Of a stretch of 64,000 bases of DNA, positions 48,589 through 62,840 are shown piece by piece. This stretch comes from Colius striatus (lineage: Eukaryota > Chordata > Aves > Coliiformes > Coliidae). Under the pieces are notes generated by a model. It ran no database searches. It was not told the DNA's origin and worked only from the letters and a program-made list of their open reading frames with translations. Position numbers and translations under genes: made by a program. Within the stretch, counting starts at the first letter, position 1. Every line of letters starts with the position of its first letter. The DNA is taken from the NCBI RefSeq assembly GCF_028858725.1, contig NC_084761.1, forward strand, positions 34,812,501 to 34,876,500. The letters are read 5' to 3'.

Positions 48589-51407
48589 ATAAGAAGACTA
48601 CTGAGATGAAAGTGCTTTGAAAAAAAAGAAAGACAATGTTTTGGGGAGATAACAAAAGTGGGAATGAGAGTAGCATGTAGATGGGGACTCTGAAACTATT
48701 TTTCACCATTTCTTCCAATAAAAGAATGAGGTAGCATATACTGAAAACAGCAAGTGGTGGGCTTAGAGACAAAAGAAGGGTTTTATTATGCATTTCCAAC
48801 TCTTTGTGACTCTTTGCTGCAGGATGCTGAGGATGCCCTAATTTTCTGCAAGCTCAAGAACTGACATGGCAAACAAGTAGGTTCATACCCACTTCCTAGT
48901 CTTCCACTGCAGCTAACTTGCTTAAGTGACATAAAATTCTATATAATACACCTCCTCAAACTAAAGGCAGCAACAGTATTGGTATGTTTTTACATGTATT
49001 TAGGTACATGTGCAAACAAGACCATATTTACAACTGCTGTTAAAGTGAGTAAACTCTTACTCTATTGTACATACAAAAGTACTACTATAAGACTGTATAC
49101 TCTTTCACTATACCTATTTTCCTTTAATAAAATTAATTCCATGTATTCAGACTCATTGTTAGTCAATACCGTATTTTTGTCACAAAAGGGAGAGAGGAAG
49201 AAAGAAAGATTATCTCACCATATTCCTTATACCCTTCCCATGATTTGGCAGTGTATACCAGATTATCCTGTTAGTGTAATACAACTGATGAGATATAACT
49301 CATTACCATAATTTAAAAACAACTTGCATTTTTAAAGCTCATGCAGCTGTTTTCAGTTATATAATCAGTAGAATGAAGTAATGGAATAAGAATAAAGACA
49401 CAGAACAAAAGAATCTGACTGCCAACAACATGCATGTCCCACATCTGTGGAAGATCTTCCTACTTTTTTTCTGTCCTGATAAATGAAAACTGATGCAATG
49501 CTTTCTAAAAAGTACATTGGGCCTACATGTTTGGCCATGTATTCTGACTACTCTCACTTGGAATAGAGGGAGTTGTATTAGAGGGTTTTTATGAATATAA
49601 AGATTAATGAATTTGTACAATTTGGGCATGCAAAGCATTTTTATCAGGCATATTCCATTTAGAATAAGCAGTAAACCATATATAAGGGTAGTGTCAAAGT
49701 TTACTGAATAGGGCCCTTGGTAGCTAATGTAACATTTCTCCAACAAATCAAAGGTATTGTTCTATGCTCACATGAATATACAGTAGCCATTACCTTAAAT
49801 TTAAAACTCACTGTGAGCAGCAAACACACTGTGGGGATATGAAGGCCATATTGTATCTGTGGAGTCTGGAGAGATTTTCTTCATATGGCTTTGCCTGGTT
49901 GAAATATATGTTGCAGTTGAAAGCTAAAGGGATTACTTTTGAATAGTCATCACAAAGGTTGATTATATTCGTATATCATTTAGCTGGACCCTGCAGGCTA
50001 TTATTCCATTAGCTGCATTGGCCCCGCACTGTCAAAAAGTTGATCATATAATGTAAAAAGGTTACATGCTCTGTTAAGGTATGTGAAGTAACTTGAAACA
50101 GTAATCTTTTAAGAGCACTACAGCTTTGTACTTGAAGGTAGATTGCATTTAAAATAAATACCCACAAAATGGAATAAATACAACAAACCTACCTCCATTT
50201 CCTATTCTTCCTACTTTGAATACGCTGTATATAATTTGAACAAGTTAATTGTATCAGGTAAGATTTTGGCTACAGAGTATTTTTTCAGCCTCCAATCCAA
50301 AGAGCTATACCTCAAAATAGCTGTGTCTTTATGCAAAGTACTCACTGAAATTACGTTTCTGGTGAAAAAGATTTGCTGATTATGTTTCCGTTTAACATAC
50401 AGACACACACACATTTTCTTTCAGTGCTTAATAAAATGGATCTTCAGATGGTTCCATTATGTGGATGCCTTAATATTATTTTATGCTAAAACATGGACAG
50501 TGCATTAGATTGAAAGCATCTTACTGTTCCACAAGGCAGAGTAATCATGGACTATCCCTAGATAGCAAATGCTCCCATTGGGGAAACAATACCAACAGCA
50601 CAGGCTAATGAATCACAGTAGTTATTAATCATGGGCGTTTGTAAGATCCACGTATAATAGAAATGAACTCTCAAGATTAGAAAGGTTAGAAGGTGGGACT
50701 GATGACAAGATGGGAGATCATTCAATCGCATATTACAATCAGTTTATGGACGAGTATTTGCTTCAATGCAATTGTGTGCACACTTGCTTTGGTCTTTCTA
50801 AGCAGGCAGAGAAAGAAACAATTTAGTCAGCTCGGTTCACTTAGCTTTCAGATCCTTGTAGGACAATTTGCCAAAAATAAATAAATAAATACATGCATAC
50901 AAGACCCTTAGGGCTTATGGCCTAGTTAGAAATGAGACAGTGCTTCTTTTATTAGACAAAGTTGTTTAATTTAAAGTGTAAAAATGAGAGTTGGTTCTCT
51001 TTTGGTATACTGTATATATTATTCAGGGCAATGAATGAATTTTATGAGTACAAATGGGAGCCTTTAATGAACTACAGCAAGCATTTGAGCAGGTAGACTT
51101 CTCTGAATAAAGGCTTCACAGATGGGTAGGTTTATGAATGAGAAGTAAAATTTATTTTATATGCTTTTATAGAGTCTACTCAGACTATAGCACTGTTAGG
51201 AAAGTGCAAGGTTTGCATGAGAAAACCTAACAGGAATACAATTTTTTTTGGTGCCTAATGACTTCCATTGTTTACTTATTCACAATCAACAGTCTTCAGA
51301 CAAGTTAATCTTCCTTTCTTATGTAGTTTGTGCATGTGCCAGATGCTTGTACAACAACGGAAATCTCTCTTGATCATCCACTTTTCAGTTATGTTCACTG
51401 TGAATAT

Positions 51408-51454
51408 GATACACTAGTTTGTGACAATACACTAGTTTGTACAATAGTTTGTGG
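51408..51454 (+). repeat. Short degenerate tandem repeat
   Basis: ATACACTAGTTTGT appears twice, followed by a diverged third unit ACAATAGTTTGTGG. Confidence 0.7.
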
Positions 51455-54400
51455 CATCTTTTGCACAAACCATTTGTTGACTGTGAACTTTAAATAACAG
51501 CTCTATCAAGTCGGATTGTTGACTGCGGGTAGAAAAAAGGGGATTTTCTTAAAGCCAAAATATGATGCTTTGTCTTTTGTATATCTGGAAGCTAGAGATG
51601 AGAAAAATTCTACACAAATTTTGCTGACACGGGAAAATCAACTTTTCAAAACTATGAAGAAACCTAAACAAAATAGCATATAGTTTCTGGTTTATAGTTT
51701 TATCTTTACTGTCAACAAATTTTACATGAAATTCAAACTAGTAGTTTAAAGTTTCAAGACAGCATCTCATCTCTGGCTCTACCTCAACCCAAGGTGGGGA
51801 GAAATTAAGAAAGCAATGTTTCCAGTTCAGTATCTTCAAACTTTCTCAGCCTAAGGCAAAATTTTCCAGCAACACAAAACAGCTGGTTAATCAAGGTTTC
51901 TATGGTGCATCCAGGAATTCCCAGAAGGCCCAGAGAAGGGTTTCATTTCTTCACCTCCCACCCAGATGCAGTATAAAGATCGAAACTGGAAGCTACTTGC
52001 TGTCTCCTAAAGACAGGACAAGGCCCAGAGGAAGTTCCTGAGAAATCAAAGTTCTGAGCAAAGTGGGGCTGCTGGCTCTTGTCGTAGAAGCCAAGCTCAC
52101 CCTTGGCTGCCTGGAGGAGTTGGTGAGGAGAGAACATACAGGCAGTATAAAATCACTTTCACTATCTTTATTTCTGCTGAAAACTGTGAGCCACCAGTAG
52201 AGATTAAGCCCAAAAGCTACTTAGAAATTGTTATGAAAGGAAATCCTTATTGTGCTCAAAGATTTGGTGTTCTATAGGCTTGGAGAACTTTTGTCAGCAT
52301 TTTAGAAGACATTACTACAGGCTTTTACAAAAGTGTGTATGTCTTAATTGCACATGCACAGAAGTTTCTACCAAGCATCTTCAGAGTTCTGAATGAAATC
52401 TGATCTCATTGCAAAGAGCAAAGAAGCAGTAAGTGGACTGATGTTTCAGACAACATAATGGTCATAACAAAATAATCACATTTGCTTCCACTTTGTGTGC
52501 AGAATTACCACTGCTACATTAAGTTGAAAGCAAAGCAGGGTGTATCGGGTGCACAGTAAATAATTACAATATGTTAGATGTGAAAACACAGATTTCAGGC
52601 ATAGGGGTGATTCCAAGACCAATTCATGACCCAATCAGTATAGGGAACAATTCTTGCTGTATTCTCCCAAATAACTACATTCCTTGTCCTATAAAACTTT
52701 CAAATACTCTGCTTGGAAGCCTTTTTTATGTGTGTACTATGTAACTTTCTTGTATGGTCACACACAAAAACTCATACCTTATCCCTTACTAATATAGACA
52801 TACTATATTAAGTCTGTTAAGTACTTATTATTAAGGTCCTATTAAAATCTGCAAGACTGGATAGCAGGACAGTTCATAACTGCATTTTGTAAACAACTTC
52901 TTCTACCTATTGAGTAAAATGTGGCACTGAACAGAAGAGCTCAGTATTTAAATCACTGTGTCTGATATTTATTTCTGAGTATGCAACTTTATGTATCTTA
53001 AAAGAATCTGGCTGTTAGAGAGTGGTTAGCAATCCTTTCTCTGAAATACAGGCCCCTCAAAGGTGTCCCAAAGGGAGGGAAAGCTGGAAAACTCAGATTA
53101 CTTAAACACTTCCTCTTGCTTAATTATATGCCGTCAGTATATACTCAAATATAGTATCAAACTGCTCTGATTAGGAGAATCTCTGATTTTAGTTCTTTTT
53201 GCCTTATCTCTGTACTCCGATGTGAGTGCTCTGTCTAATTTTGTTGAGTGTTTCTTGCTCTGCAGAGCTCATTCTTTATGCTTTGGTTTGGCTTTGCTGT
53301 TTTTTGGCCTCTAAAGGCATACTTTAACTTCTATAATTATATGTAACAGGACTTCTTCATGGTTGAAACTTCTTTATTTCAGTATCTCCACTGACTGTTC
53401 TGCCTGGTGGCTCATAAACTGTTGAAATATCCTCTGAGGCCTCTATAAATCAGGTTTGCTGTTTTGTTTTGTTTGTTCTGTTTGGGAAACTGTCTTCCAA
53501 GAGCTTAGCCAAAGATATCTTCCAGGTATAGAAACTGAAGCCAGTGAAGCAGAGAAAATCAAGCAATGCATCTGCTACAAAAAAAAACCCCAAAAACAGA
53601 TTCCAGGGAGAAGGTTTTTCTCCTTATCTGAGTTGAGTTTTATCTCTTCTAATGCATCTTAGGCACGAGTGCATCCTCTCTGGCTAAGGAGATGTAGGGG
53701 AAGCATCTGGAAGATTATGTTCTTTGATAAGAAGATACAGAATACCTTATGGAAGTATCAGTTTCCTTGTGACTAAGGTTTTCTGGGAAGAATACCATTG
53801 TCTGTAACAACTCAAGTCCTCCTGTGATGCAAAGTGCTCCTTCTCTCTTTCTCCAAAAAAAAACCCCAAATAACAAAAAAATTAGCTGCTGAAATTAAGG
53901 TCCAGATTTATGCAGGATCTTTGCATTCACATGGATACAATGCCACATGAGATACCTCTCCCATAGACACTTTGGAGAAGCTTCTTCGTCTTAGCTTTCT
54001 TTGCTGATTTTATCAACAGCATGAGATTAGAACTACTTTTCACCAGGCATTGTGAATTACACTTTTCTTGGTCAAAGCAACACTGAGTGTTGAGTTTCTC
54101 CCTCTTAGTTTTTGGATTTACAGCTCTGTTCTTTCAGACAGCATGGGACAACTTGAAAGGCCACTACTTGTCTTCCATCTTTACAGATAAGTAGAGAAGT
54201 TGAGCTTTCAGGCCAGTCACTCGTTTCTTTTGATGAGAAATAGATTCACATGAAATAAAGATTACACTGAAAAATGGAAATGCATTTCTCATTTAATTAG
54301 TAGTCAGCATAAGACTTGTGATCTACTTTAGAAAGTTATAGAACTACATAGATTTTTTTAAGAGTATGCCAATAGAGGCCAAAATGAAAAAATAAATGTT

Positions 54401-56074
54401 CTGGCTAGTCTGGGCCCAATCCTCAAGTGATGTAACCAATGCAGCTTCCTGGAGTCAGCACGGTTATGTCAGCTTTGCCAAAAGACTTCAAAACGTGTGT
54501 TTTAAAAAAACATTTGACTTCAGTAATTTTAAATTCACTTTGAATTATGCCATACCAATGACAATGTTTTACTTTAGGAATAGTTGAGCTTAGAAACATC
54601 CACCAGGCAAACAAATGCCAGGCAAATAAAGTAAAAGATGTCACTGTGCCGTTCCATTCCTCAACTACAGTGACAAGGCTGAGAACCACCAGCAGATACT
54701 CTCAGTGCAGCAGAAACTTAATGAGGCTGAAGGGAAGCAAGGACTTCTAGGCCTGAGGGAAGAAGAGCAGTGACAAGTAATAAATTTTTTAATTTTTTTG
54801 GACCTTTCCCCAACCACGATGCAAAAGGAGGAAAAGAAACAGGGCTGTTTCTGTGTTGCTGCCACAAGTTAGACTGTTAAAGGAAGGTTTGACTCTCAGT
54901 CCTGTACCTCACAAAGGCATCAGTGGAAGTGGAGTCAGGCACCATTTCAGTTACAGCTACTGCCAATGTGACATGCCTTCTTAAGATGTGATAAAAATCA
55001 TGCAAAGTTGCCAGCAGAGAAATAAAGAACGTTTCAAGAAAGAATGTTTCCTCAGAGCACAAGTCTGAGAGGGATTCTGGAAGAAGTTTGTGTTTTTTTT
55101 CAAAAAAAAACTGTTCTCACAATCTAGGAAACCTGTTTTGGAACTACTAACTACTATAGGTTTCAAAGGATCCATTTCCCAAATTAACAAAGTGAATGCA
55201 GAACACAAGATGATTTCAGCTATCTGAATTTGCTACAGACCTGGGGATCTCATGGTATCACCCAATTCATGAGAGGAAGTGAGAGTCTCTTTGGAAACTG
55301 GATAAATTCCACACATTAGATAGAAGACTGGGTAAGAGTAATTTGATAATTTAACACCAGATTGTACTAAGAGGAAAGCTGCACTTGGTGCTTTGACAGA
55401 AAAGCAGATCTTCCTGATAGAAACAATAGATGTGTAGCTTTCATCCTAAAATATGTGCTGGAATATATGTTCAGATCAAATCATATTCCAAACCTCATCT
55501 TGAAGCTCACAAAGTATAATAGACATATTTTCTTCCTATCAGTTCTAATAAGACACCCTTGCTTGGGGGTTTAAGAGTCTTCAAGCAAAGCCTTGCTCCA
55601 TCAGAAGGAATATTTCATAGGCAGAAATCTTGAAGACTGCCCTTCACCCAATAGCAGAACACTAGTTTGATCCTGATGTGCAAATACATTTATTAGGCAC
55701 AAATCTAGAAATTGTATTTTGGCTTCTTCTGATTTCTGCTTAGATTATGTCTATTATTTTATGAACCAGCTAAGAAGAATATTTGTAACATGAAAGAATA
55801 AAAATGCCAGCCTTTTGTAGAGGCTTTATTTGAGCTGAGTTTTGGTTTGTGGTGAACTCCACAGACTGTGCTTAGAGCCAGGCCAGTGCACTCAGTAGCG
55901 TGAACATCCGCGTCCTTTACACGCATCTTCAGTGATCACATAAGCTCAGTGTGCACAAAGGGAGCACGATGGGTCACATGCAAGCCTGTCAGGCAGATGG
56001 CAGTGGGCTAACAGTCTTGGAAAGGTTTACTTGCCTGAACGCAAATCTCTGTTGAACTGCTTGCTGTGGCTCTA

Positions 56075-56140
56075 TTTAATTCTTAATCTTTGCTTCTCTG
56101 TTTAACTCCTAATCTTTGCTTCTCTCTTTAATTCCTAGCT
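56075..56140 (+). repeat. 26-bp tandem repeat, about 2.5 copies
   Basis: Units at 56075-56100 and 56101-56126, then a partial third to 56140; all share TTTAA(T/C)TC and AATCTTTGCTTCTCT. Confidence 0.8.
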
Positions 56141-58123
56141 GCTTTAGAGACCTGTTGTAACACAGCAGTTAAAAAAATATTCACATGTACTGTTGAGCCT
56201 CCCCAAAGAGCACTAACTTGACACGTGGGCCATGACAGCTGGGCTTGGACTACTAAGAAATCTAATCCAGGGTTTCCATCATCTCAGTTGTTGCCTTTCT
56301 TTCATTACAGTTTGACTCAGCCCCTAATGGATTCAGCTTTATAAAATCAGAAAAAAAAGGAAAAGAAAGCAATTTATTCATGTTTCACTAGAGCTCACAG
56401 AAGACATGAAATTTCTCTAAAAATGTAAATTATTTTGTGCCACACAAGTGAGACTGGGCAGCTAAAGCTCTTTGAGGAACGCTGTTTCCCAGGACTAATG
56501 TTTTTATACCAGTGATTGAATAAATCGATCCCTTTATTATCACAGCTCTTTTAGGCTCCTTCTTCTTCTTCAGAATGTAACCAAAGGTACTGAGGCAACC
56601 TTTTAAATGGTAAGAAAATTGATTATGCGTGCTAATTTTGTTTTTAATCCCAGACATATAAAAATAAGCACCATAGATATGTGTAGCAGAAATCAATATC
56701 TCTTAAGCATCAAGTTGGTAAAAACATGGATTTAGTAAGAATCTAAGATGTAAAAGACTAATGTACAAACTAAGCTCTTATTTATGTAATATGCCTTTAT
56801 ACAGGCTCGATGTAAACCTGAAAGAAACTATTTCAGAAGAGCAGAAATGGTTTACTTGCACTGCATCAAAAATGACCCCATAAGACCTCCTTTACCGAGA
56901 TAGCTCAGATATTTAATGTGAATGTATGTTTTTAAAGGATTTCTTGTCTTATGTCCAGTCATTCTTGTTAATTCATGGGACAGCATACTGCAGATGTGCT
57001 CTTTTTTTGTGTTACATAAAGCAAAAATTACATTTAACAAGTGTAGGGTTGGTCATAAAAAATAAATAAAAATAGACTCTTAAAAGCTGGGAAATCACAA
57101 AGTGAAGCTATCAGTCATTCTTATTGAGAGGGCTGAGGACAACGTGAAATAAAACTTGCACATCTATGAGCAGACATTCCTAAAATGCTAGCACTTGCCT
57201 GTTATTTCACGTTCTCAATAGGTTGTTTTTATTGGACCAATATGTCTTCCTTTAGGGTAAGCTGCAATGCACATTTTCACTAGATGCCCTTTCTAGTCAC
57301 TGGCTTAAATTTTAATAGTAATTAAATTAAATATTTTGAACCTATCTGCAAGTTTGTTAACTTGAAAGAGTAGAAAACAAAGTGTTAGTTTTTACGTGTT
57401 CTGAGTGAGAACATTAACCACATATTTTTTTCCTTTAACAGTAGTATTCTTCAGTAATGTAATTGTTTAACAAGAAAATAAAATAATTTTCACAATGATT
57501 AGCTCTCTAACACTAATCCGAATCTAAGTTCCAATTTGTGCACCTTATTGATATGTACACTAATCTTATGCACACCAACATACATCCCTAAATACCATTA
57601 TTACTGGTATGTAATTCTATGTGGTTTTACTCCTTCCTGAGCACAGATGAGATAAACAGTACCTCTTCAAAATAGGAATATTCTCCTCTATTTTTTACAG
57701 ATACTAAAGATCTTCATCCTGCATATCTCCTTTGTAATCAAATAGTCTTCTCCCCAAAATATCTTCTCGAGTTGGCATAAGATGGTATATTCAAAGACTT
57801 GCTACAAACAATTTCTAATTATAAGCTATTCTTTGAGATTCAGTACAGTATAAACTCAAGTCAAGACATGGAACCAAAATGCCCTGTGAGGCAGTGAGGT
57901 CAGATTTCTTTTTATCAACACATGAAAGACAAATAGAAAAGTTGTTTCTTTGGACCCCTCATCACCATTTGACACCACCAAAAATTGCTGTCTCATCTTA
58001 ATCAGATTGATGGAGTTTGCAATAAGTCAACTTATTATAAGTGAGACTTTAATACAGATTCTTTCCCAAAAGAGCACAGACATAGAGAGGGAAGATCAGA
58101 TTAGACAGACCAAATGTCAGCAA

Positions 58124-58290
58124 GACATAGAATTATAGAATCGTTTCAGCTGGAAGAGACTTTTAAGATCTTCAAGTCTAGCCTTTGTCCTTGTTCTATC
58201 AACCACTAGACCATTTCCTTAAGTGCAACATCCCACCCATCTCTTAAACACTTCCAGAGACGGTGACTCCACCACCTCTGTCTTGAAGCA
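58124..58290 (-). mobile_element. CR1 3' fragment of another subfamily, inverted
   Basis: CATAGAATTATAGAATCG tail, GCTGGAAGAGACTTTTAAG, TTAAGTGCAACATCCCACCC and GACGGTGACTCCACCACCTC. Confidence 0.85.
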
Positions 58291-60879
58291 CAACTGAAAG
58301 TCTCATTTTGATGTGTTATTTATGTTTTCTGATTCAGATCAGAACAACTACATCCATGGAGACGTATCTGCACATTAGGTAAATCACTTCTGAATTTTGG
58401 TCAGTCTTTCTTACTATTCAATATCCTAGATGTCTAAGTGACATTCAGAAAGAGGAGTCATTCTATGGTCTTCCAGGACACTGTTACTTTAGAGATCACT
58501 AAATATATTCAACCATATTAAAAATTAAAATCTTCTAAACTTCTAAAATACATGTCTTTTTGGTGTGTTTACATTCACATTATTGTTTGTAAGCGCAAAA
58601 AGTCTTCACAATTAATGATTACATGAAAAGGTAAGTTTAGTATAAAATTGGTTTTCTTATTTTATAAGAAAAACATGTCACAGAGAGCAATATTTAGAAC
58701 TCAGTTCCCTGGGAGCTTTTAAGTAATGTTATAACAAAATACAATATTTTATTATAACTTATTCTGAAGTTTAATTACACTCACATACACAAAGGATTTA
58801 CAAATAAATAAAAACTACAGCTACTAGCATTTTAAAAGTAGTTTTAGCAGAGAAGCTTGAATTATGAAACGTAAGACATTTGCTTGATAGAGTTCTAAAT
58901 CTTTTTGTGGACAACTAAATTTATTAAGACAATGATAATTAATAATTTTGTATAAAATATGTTTGCTGAGGTAATATCTATTCACTAAAAATAAGGATAA
59001 CAAAACAACTTAATGTGAGCTGCATCATTGCCAAATTAGCAGTTCAGGTCTGGACCAAATTCTGACTTTGTAAAAGTCCACAAATCTCTTCATTGACTGC
59101 TGAGGGAACTGGTACTATACTGTTGTAATTTTAACAATCTGGCCTTATTCTAACTAAATATTTTTTGTACAGTGAGGTATTTTTTGTAAAATGTTAGATC
59201 ATAGTTTTTACCTTGCATTTAAGTCACTAAGGAAATTAAAAATCTTAAAACTATACCTTTATTCCATTTCTCTACAACTATACTAAGGTTATAGCTGAAT
59301 CTCACTTTTAAGGTTGCTATACAAAAAACCCCAAACCAATAAATAGACAGAAGAGAAAGAGAAGGAGAGAGAGAGATGAAAACCACACCAACTAGATCCT
59401 CAATAGTCTTAAAATAGACCATAAAGAACTATCTTGAATCTAAGGGATCTGTAAAGGGAATCATAAGCTACTCTCCCAAAATTGAGTCACTGAATCCAAG
59501 CATCAAGGAGTACTTGAGAATCTTGATTTTTCTTTTTTTTTTTTTTTCCACCTTAAAAGCTGAATCAATACTCTAAAATTTTAGGATCATTTATTTTGAA
59601 ATGAATCTCTGACTCCCCTTTTTTGGTAACCAGGCAGAACTCTTAAAAGGTACAAATCTTCTCTTCTGTGAGTGCAGGTGCTTTCTATTGTTTCATTACA
59701 TTTATGCATTATAAATTCTTTCTCTCCCTTTCTCTCAAGTACCTAAAGACTTCTAGGAGAGCTTCACTGAACTATTTCCTGTATTTTTTTTTTCTCAAAG
59801 AGGTTAAAATTTTTCCTCCATTGACTAATAAATATCTAATGCAGTGGTTTTTGCCTAAGTTGGCAGACAACTTAAAGCAATGTCCCTTGAGGAGTAAGCT
59901 ACTTCTTCCACTCTCAGTTTGATTAGGATGCTATCTTTAAATTAAAAGAATGACATTTTGCTATCAAGCCAAACTTCATTTCTGATTATTTAACCAGTGT
60001 TGTGAGAAAACGACTGGCAGTGAAGTCCCTGTGAGGAAACAAATGCCAAAAAGGGAAGAAAACCATGAAGACAGCAAAGATGAGAAAAGGAGGAAGAAGG
60101 AGTGGAAACAGGCATGAACAACACAGTGGTTTTTTTCAAACGACTAATGAACAAGACAATTCAGTGAAGAAACAGGAAGTCACTTTAGTTAGCTTATAAG
60201 GTGGTATGCTGGCCTGATTACTGTGAAGGCTTCCCTGGACTATTCAACATGCAAGAAGGAAGGTACAGGAAAGTCTATGTTTCTCTTAATTAAAAGCAGA
60301 ATCAGAGCCTCTGTAGTTTGACATGCCTATCAGAAATTCCCCTGCATAGCACAGGAGAACATAAGCTGTTTTGCAATTGCTCTGTATCTCCCTCATTTGC
60401 TACTGATGCAGAAATCTGCTCACTGCTGCAACCCAAGAACATCAATTGATAGCCTCACCACACCTACAAATAGGCGATGACTTCTCACTTTTAAACTGAA
60501 CTTTAATGTTAACTTTCATGTCGCTCAGACACTTGAGACAATTTTCTAAAAAGCCTGAGAGGAAATCAAAACAGCATTGAAGGAGAAATAGAACAAAGCA
60601 ATAAATGAATTGGCCAAGAAAATGATGTTTTATCAAGAGGTTTAAAGGACACATACATAGGTATTGTTTAAATCAGCCTCAATACCAGAATAACATGAAG
60701 TGTTAGACAAGACATTAATTAAAACAAGAATGTTCAGTGGGAGGATAGACTAGTAAAAATCTGACTTCCATACTAGGCAAATTAGCTACAACTCTAAGAA
60801 AAGAGATAACTATAGATAAGTGAATTAAAACATTATAATGAGGAAAATAAATCAAGATAGCTTTTGTGGAAGTCTCATG
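58291..60879. other. Intergenic AT-rich, nothing recognised
   Basis: T-run near 59528 and a short GA-rich patch near 59350; no gene supported. Confidence 0.5.
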
Positions 60880-61407
60880 AGATTACTATTCTTTTCAGGA
60901 ATGCATGAAGATCTGGATGAATATTACCTGGTTGATTAGATTCCCAAAATGCTTCAGATATTTTCTCTGGATTAACAACTACCTAAAGGTAGGAAATAAA
61001 GGTAAGAATGGATGAATTGATTTTCATTACGAAGACCAGTAGCGAATTCAACAGGGATCTAAGGCAGAATTTGTACAGTTTAACATTAAAAATCCCCAAA
61101 CCACAATGTTAACGACAGAACCTACTGCTGATACAAAATTACACAAGGTAATAAAAATCAAAACTTTAAAGAATTTCAAAAAGATTTTATGATTGGGTAA
61201 TAAAGCATCAGATAAAATTCAGTGTTGATAAATGCAAATTAATGCACATCCAGAAAACAGTCTTTTACTGCACAAGGAGATTGCAAACTTCAGCTTGATA
61301 GAAAGACGACTGATAGTGAGGTATAGAGATGTATTTCCATGAACACCATTAAGAAAAGGAGTGAGAAATCATAACTCACTCTTTCTCATGAAGCAAAAGT
61401 TGAGGGG
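60880..61407 (+). mobile_element. Ancient CR1 (5' part), split by the LTR at 61408
   Basis: Heavily decayed ORF2 of an old CR1 clade: CTGATACAAAATTACACAAG (remnant of the ADDTKL block) and AAATTCAGTGTTGATAAATG followed by CAAATTAATGCACATCC match the RT C-terminal region of the CR1s common in turtles and crocodilians. It continues after the LTR at 62518. Confidence 0.7.
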
Positions 61408-62512
61408 TATAGTGGGTTTATGTGGCCAGGTTTTGGAAGTGGAGGGGCTACAGAGGTGGCCTCTTTAAACAAAGAGCTGCCAGAAGCTTCCCCTGTAGCT
61501 GATAGGGCCAATGACAGTCAGCTGTAAGACGGATACTGCAGCTGACCCACGTGTGGCCAATTAGCAATGGAGATTAACACCTCTGTGAATAACATATCAG
61601 AGAAGGGGAAGAAGTTGCTGTGAAGATGCAGAAGCAGGGAGTGACATCTCTGCAGACATCCAGGTGAAGAAGGAGGGGAAGGAGATGCCCAGGCACCAGA
61701 GGAGAGATTTCCCTGTGAACTGTGGTGAAGACCATGGTGAGGCAGGCCCTGCCCCTGTAGTCCATGGAGGTCCACAGAGGAGCAGAGATTCACCTGCACT
61801 TCATGGAGGACCACACACTGGACTGGGTGGGTGCCTAAAGGAGACTGTGATCCCATAGGACGCCCTTGTTGGAGCAAGTTCCTGGCAGGATATGGAAACC
61901 CATGAAGAGAGAAGCCCACAGCGCACTACGTTTGCTGGCAGGACTTGTGACCCCATGGGGAACTGATGTTGGAGCAGTTCATCTTTTGATGCTGAACAAA
62001 TGTTTCCCCCATGGATGAGATCCATACTGCTGCAGTTCATGAAGAACTGTAGCCCACAGGAAGGACCCACATTGGAGAAGTTTGTAGAGGACTGTCTCCT
62101 GTGGGAGGGATCCCACAGCAGTGGGAAGTGTGAGAAGTCCTCCCCCTGAGAGGAGGTAGTGGCAGAGACCATCAGTGATGAACTCACCATAACCCCCATT
62201 CCTTGTCCCCCTGTGCTGCTGGAGGAGAGGAGGTAGAAACCCAGGAAGAAGGCAGGGTGAGAAGGAGGTGTTTTAAGATTCAGTTTTTATTTCTCATTTC
62301 CCTAATCTGTTTTGACTGATTGTTAATAAATCAAACCAATCATCCCCAAGTTGAGTCTGTTTTGCCCGTGACACTAATTGATGAGTGATCTCCCTGTCCT
62401 TAACTTATAAGCCTGTTTTTTATATTTCTCTCTCCCCTGTCCATTTTAGGAGGGGGAGTGATAGAACAGCTTTGATGGGCACCTGGCACCCAGCCAGGCC
62501 TAAACCACCACA
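61408..62512 (+). mobile_element. Solo LTR of a related avian ERVL-like family (copy 3)
   Basis: About 1105 bp from TATAGTGGGTTTATG to GCCTAAACCACCACA. The end region GGGGGAGTGATAGAAC...GGCACCTGGCACC is typical of avian LTRs opening TGTRGTGGGTT. Flanks AGGGG (61403-61407) and AGAGG (62513-62517) are an imperfect 5-bp duplication, so boundaries are less sure than for the other two LTRs. AATAAA at 62325-62330. It shares the ACCCACA(C/T)(C/T)(A/G)GAGAAGTTTG segment with copies 1 and 2. Confidence 0.8.
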
Positions 62513-62517
62513 AGAGG

Positions 62518-62840
62518 GAACAACTGAAACTAAATGATGAGCTAAGGACAGATTCAAGGAAGCTGTAATTTAGCTGTGAAACTCAGTGAGATGTCTTTGC
62601 TGCCAAAGTTATGCAAGAGTTAGAAATACACTGGACAAGTTCATGGACAATACAGTAAGATCTGCATTCACCTTCTTCAGAAAGTCCCTAATTTGTAGGC
62701 TACTGAAGAAGTGGAGAGAATGCCAGAGAGTATCACTTCCAAATCTGCTGTTCTTAACATATTCCCCAATCTGTTAGCCACTGCTAGACAGATAACAGAC
62801 TAAATAGGCCTTTGATCTGACTTACTACAATCATTTTTTC
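62518..62840 (+). mobile_element. Ancient CR1 (3' part), continuation beyond the LTR
   Basis: TTTAGCTGTGAAACTCAGTG, ACTGGACAAGTTCATGGACA and the tail AAATAGGCCTTTGATCTGAC match the 3' end of old CR1 elements (consensus tail ...GGACCTTTGGTCTGACCC). Same strand and correct order relative to the part before 61408. Confidence 0.75.

Larger units (their letters stand above)
48589..58123. other. Gene desert; possible distal regulatory DNA near 49.8-51.1 kb
   Basis: About 9.5 kb with almost no recognisable transposon and no coding signature. The low repeat load, particularly 49800-51130, is what one expects around conserved distal enhancers, but conservation could not be tested. Two small tandem repeats lie at 51408 and 56075. 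Confidence 0.4.
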
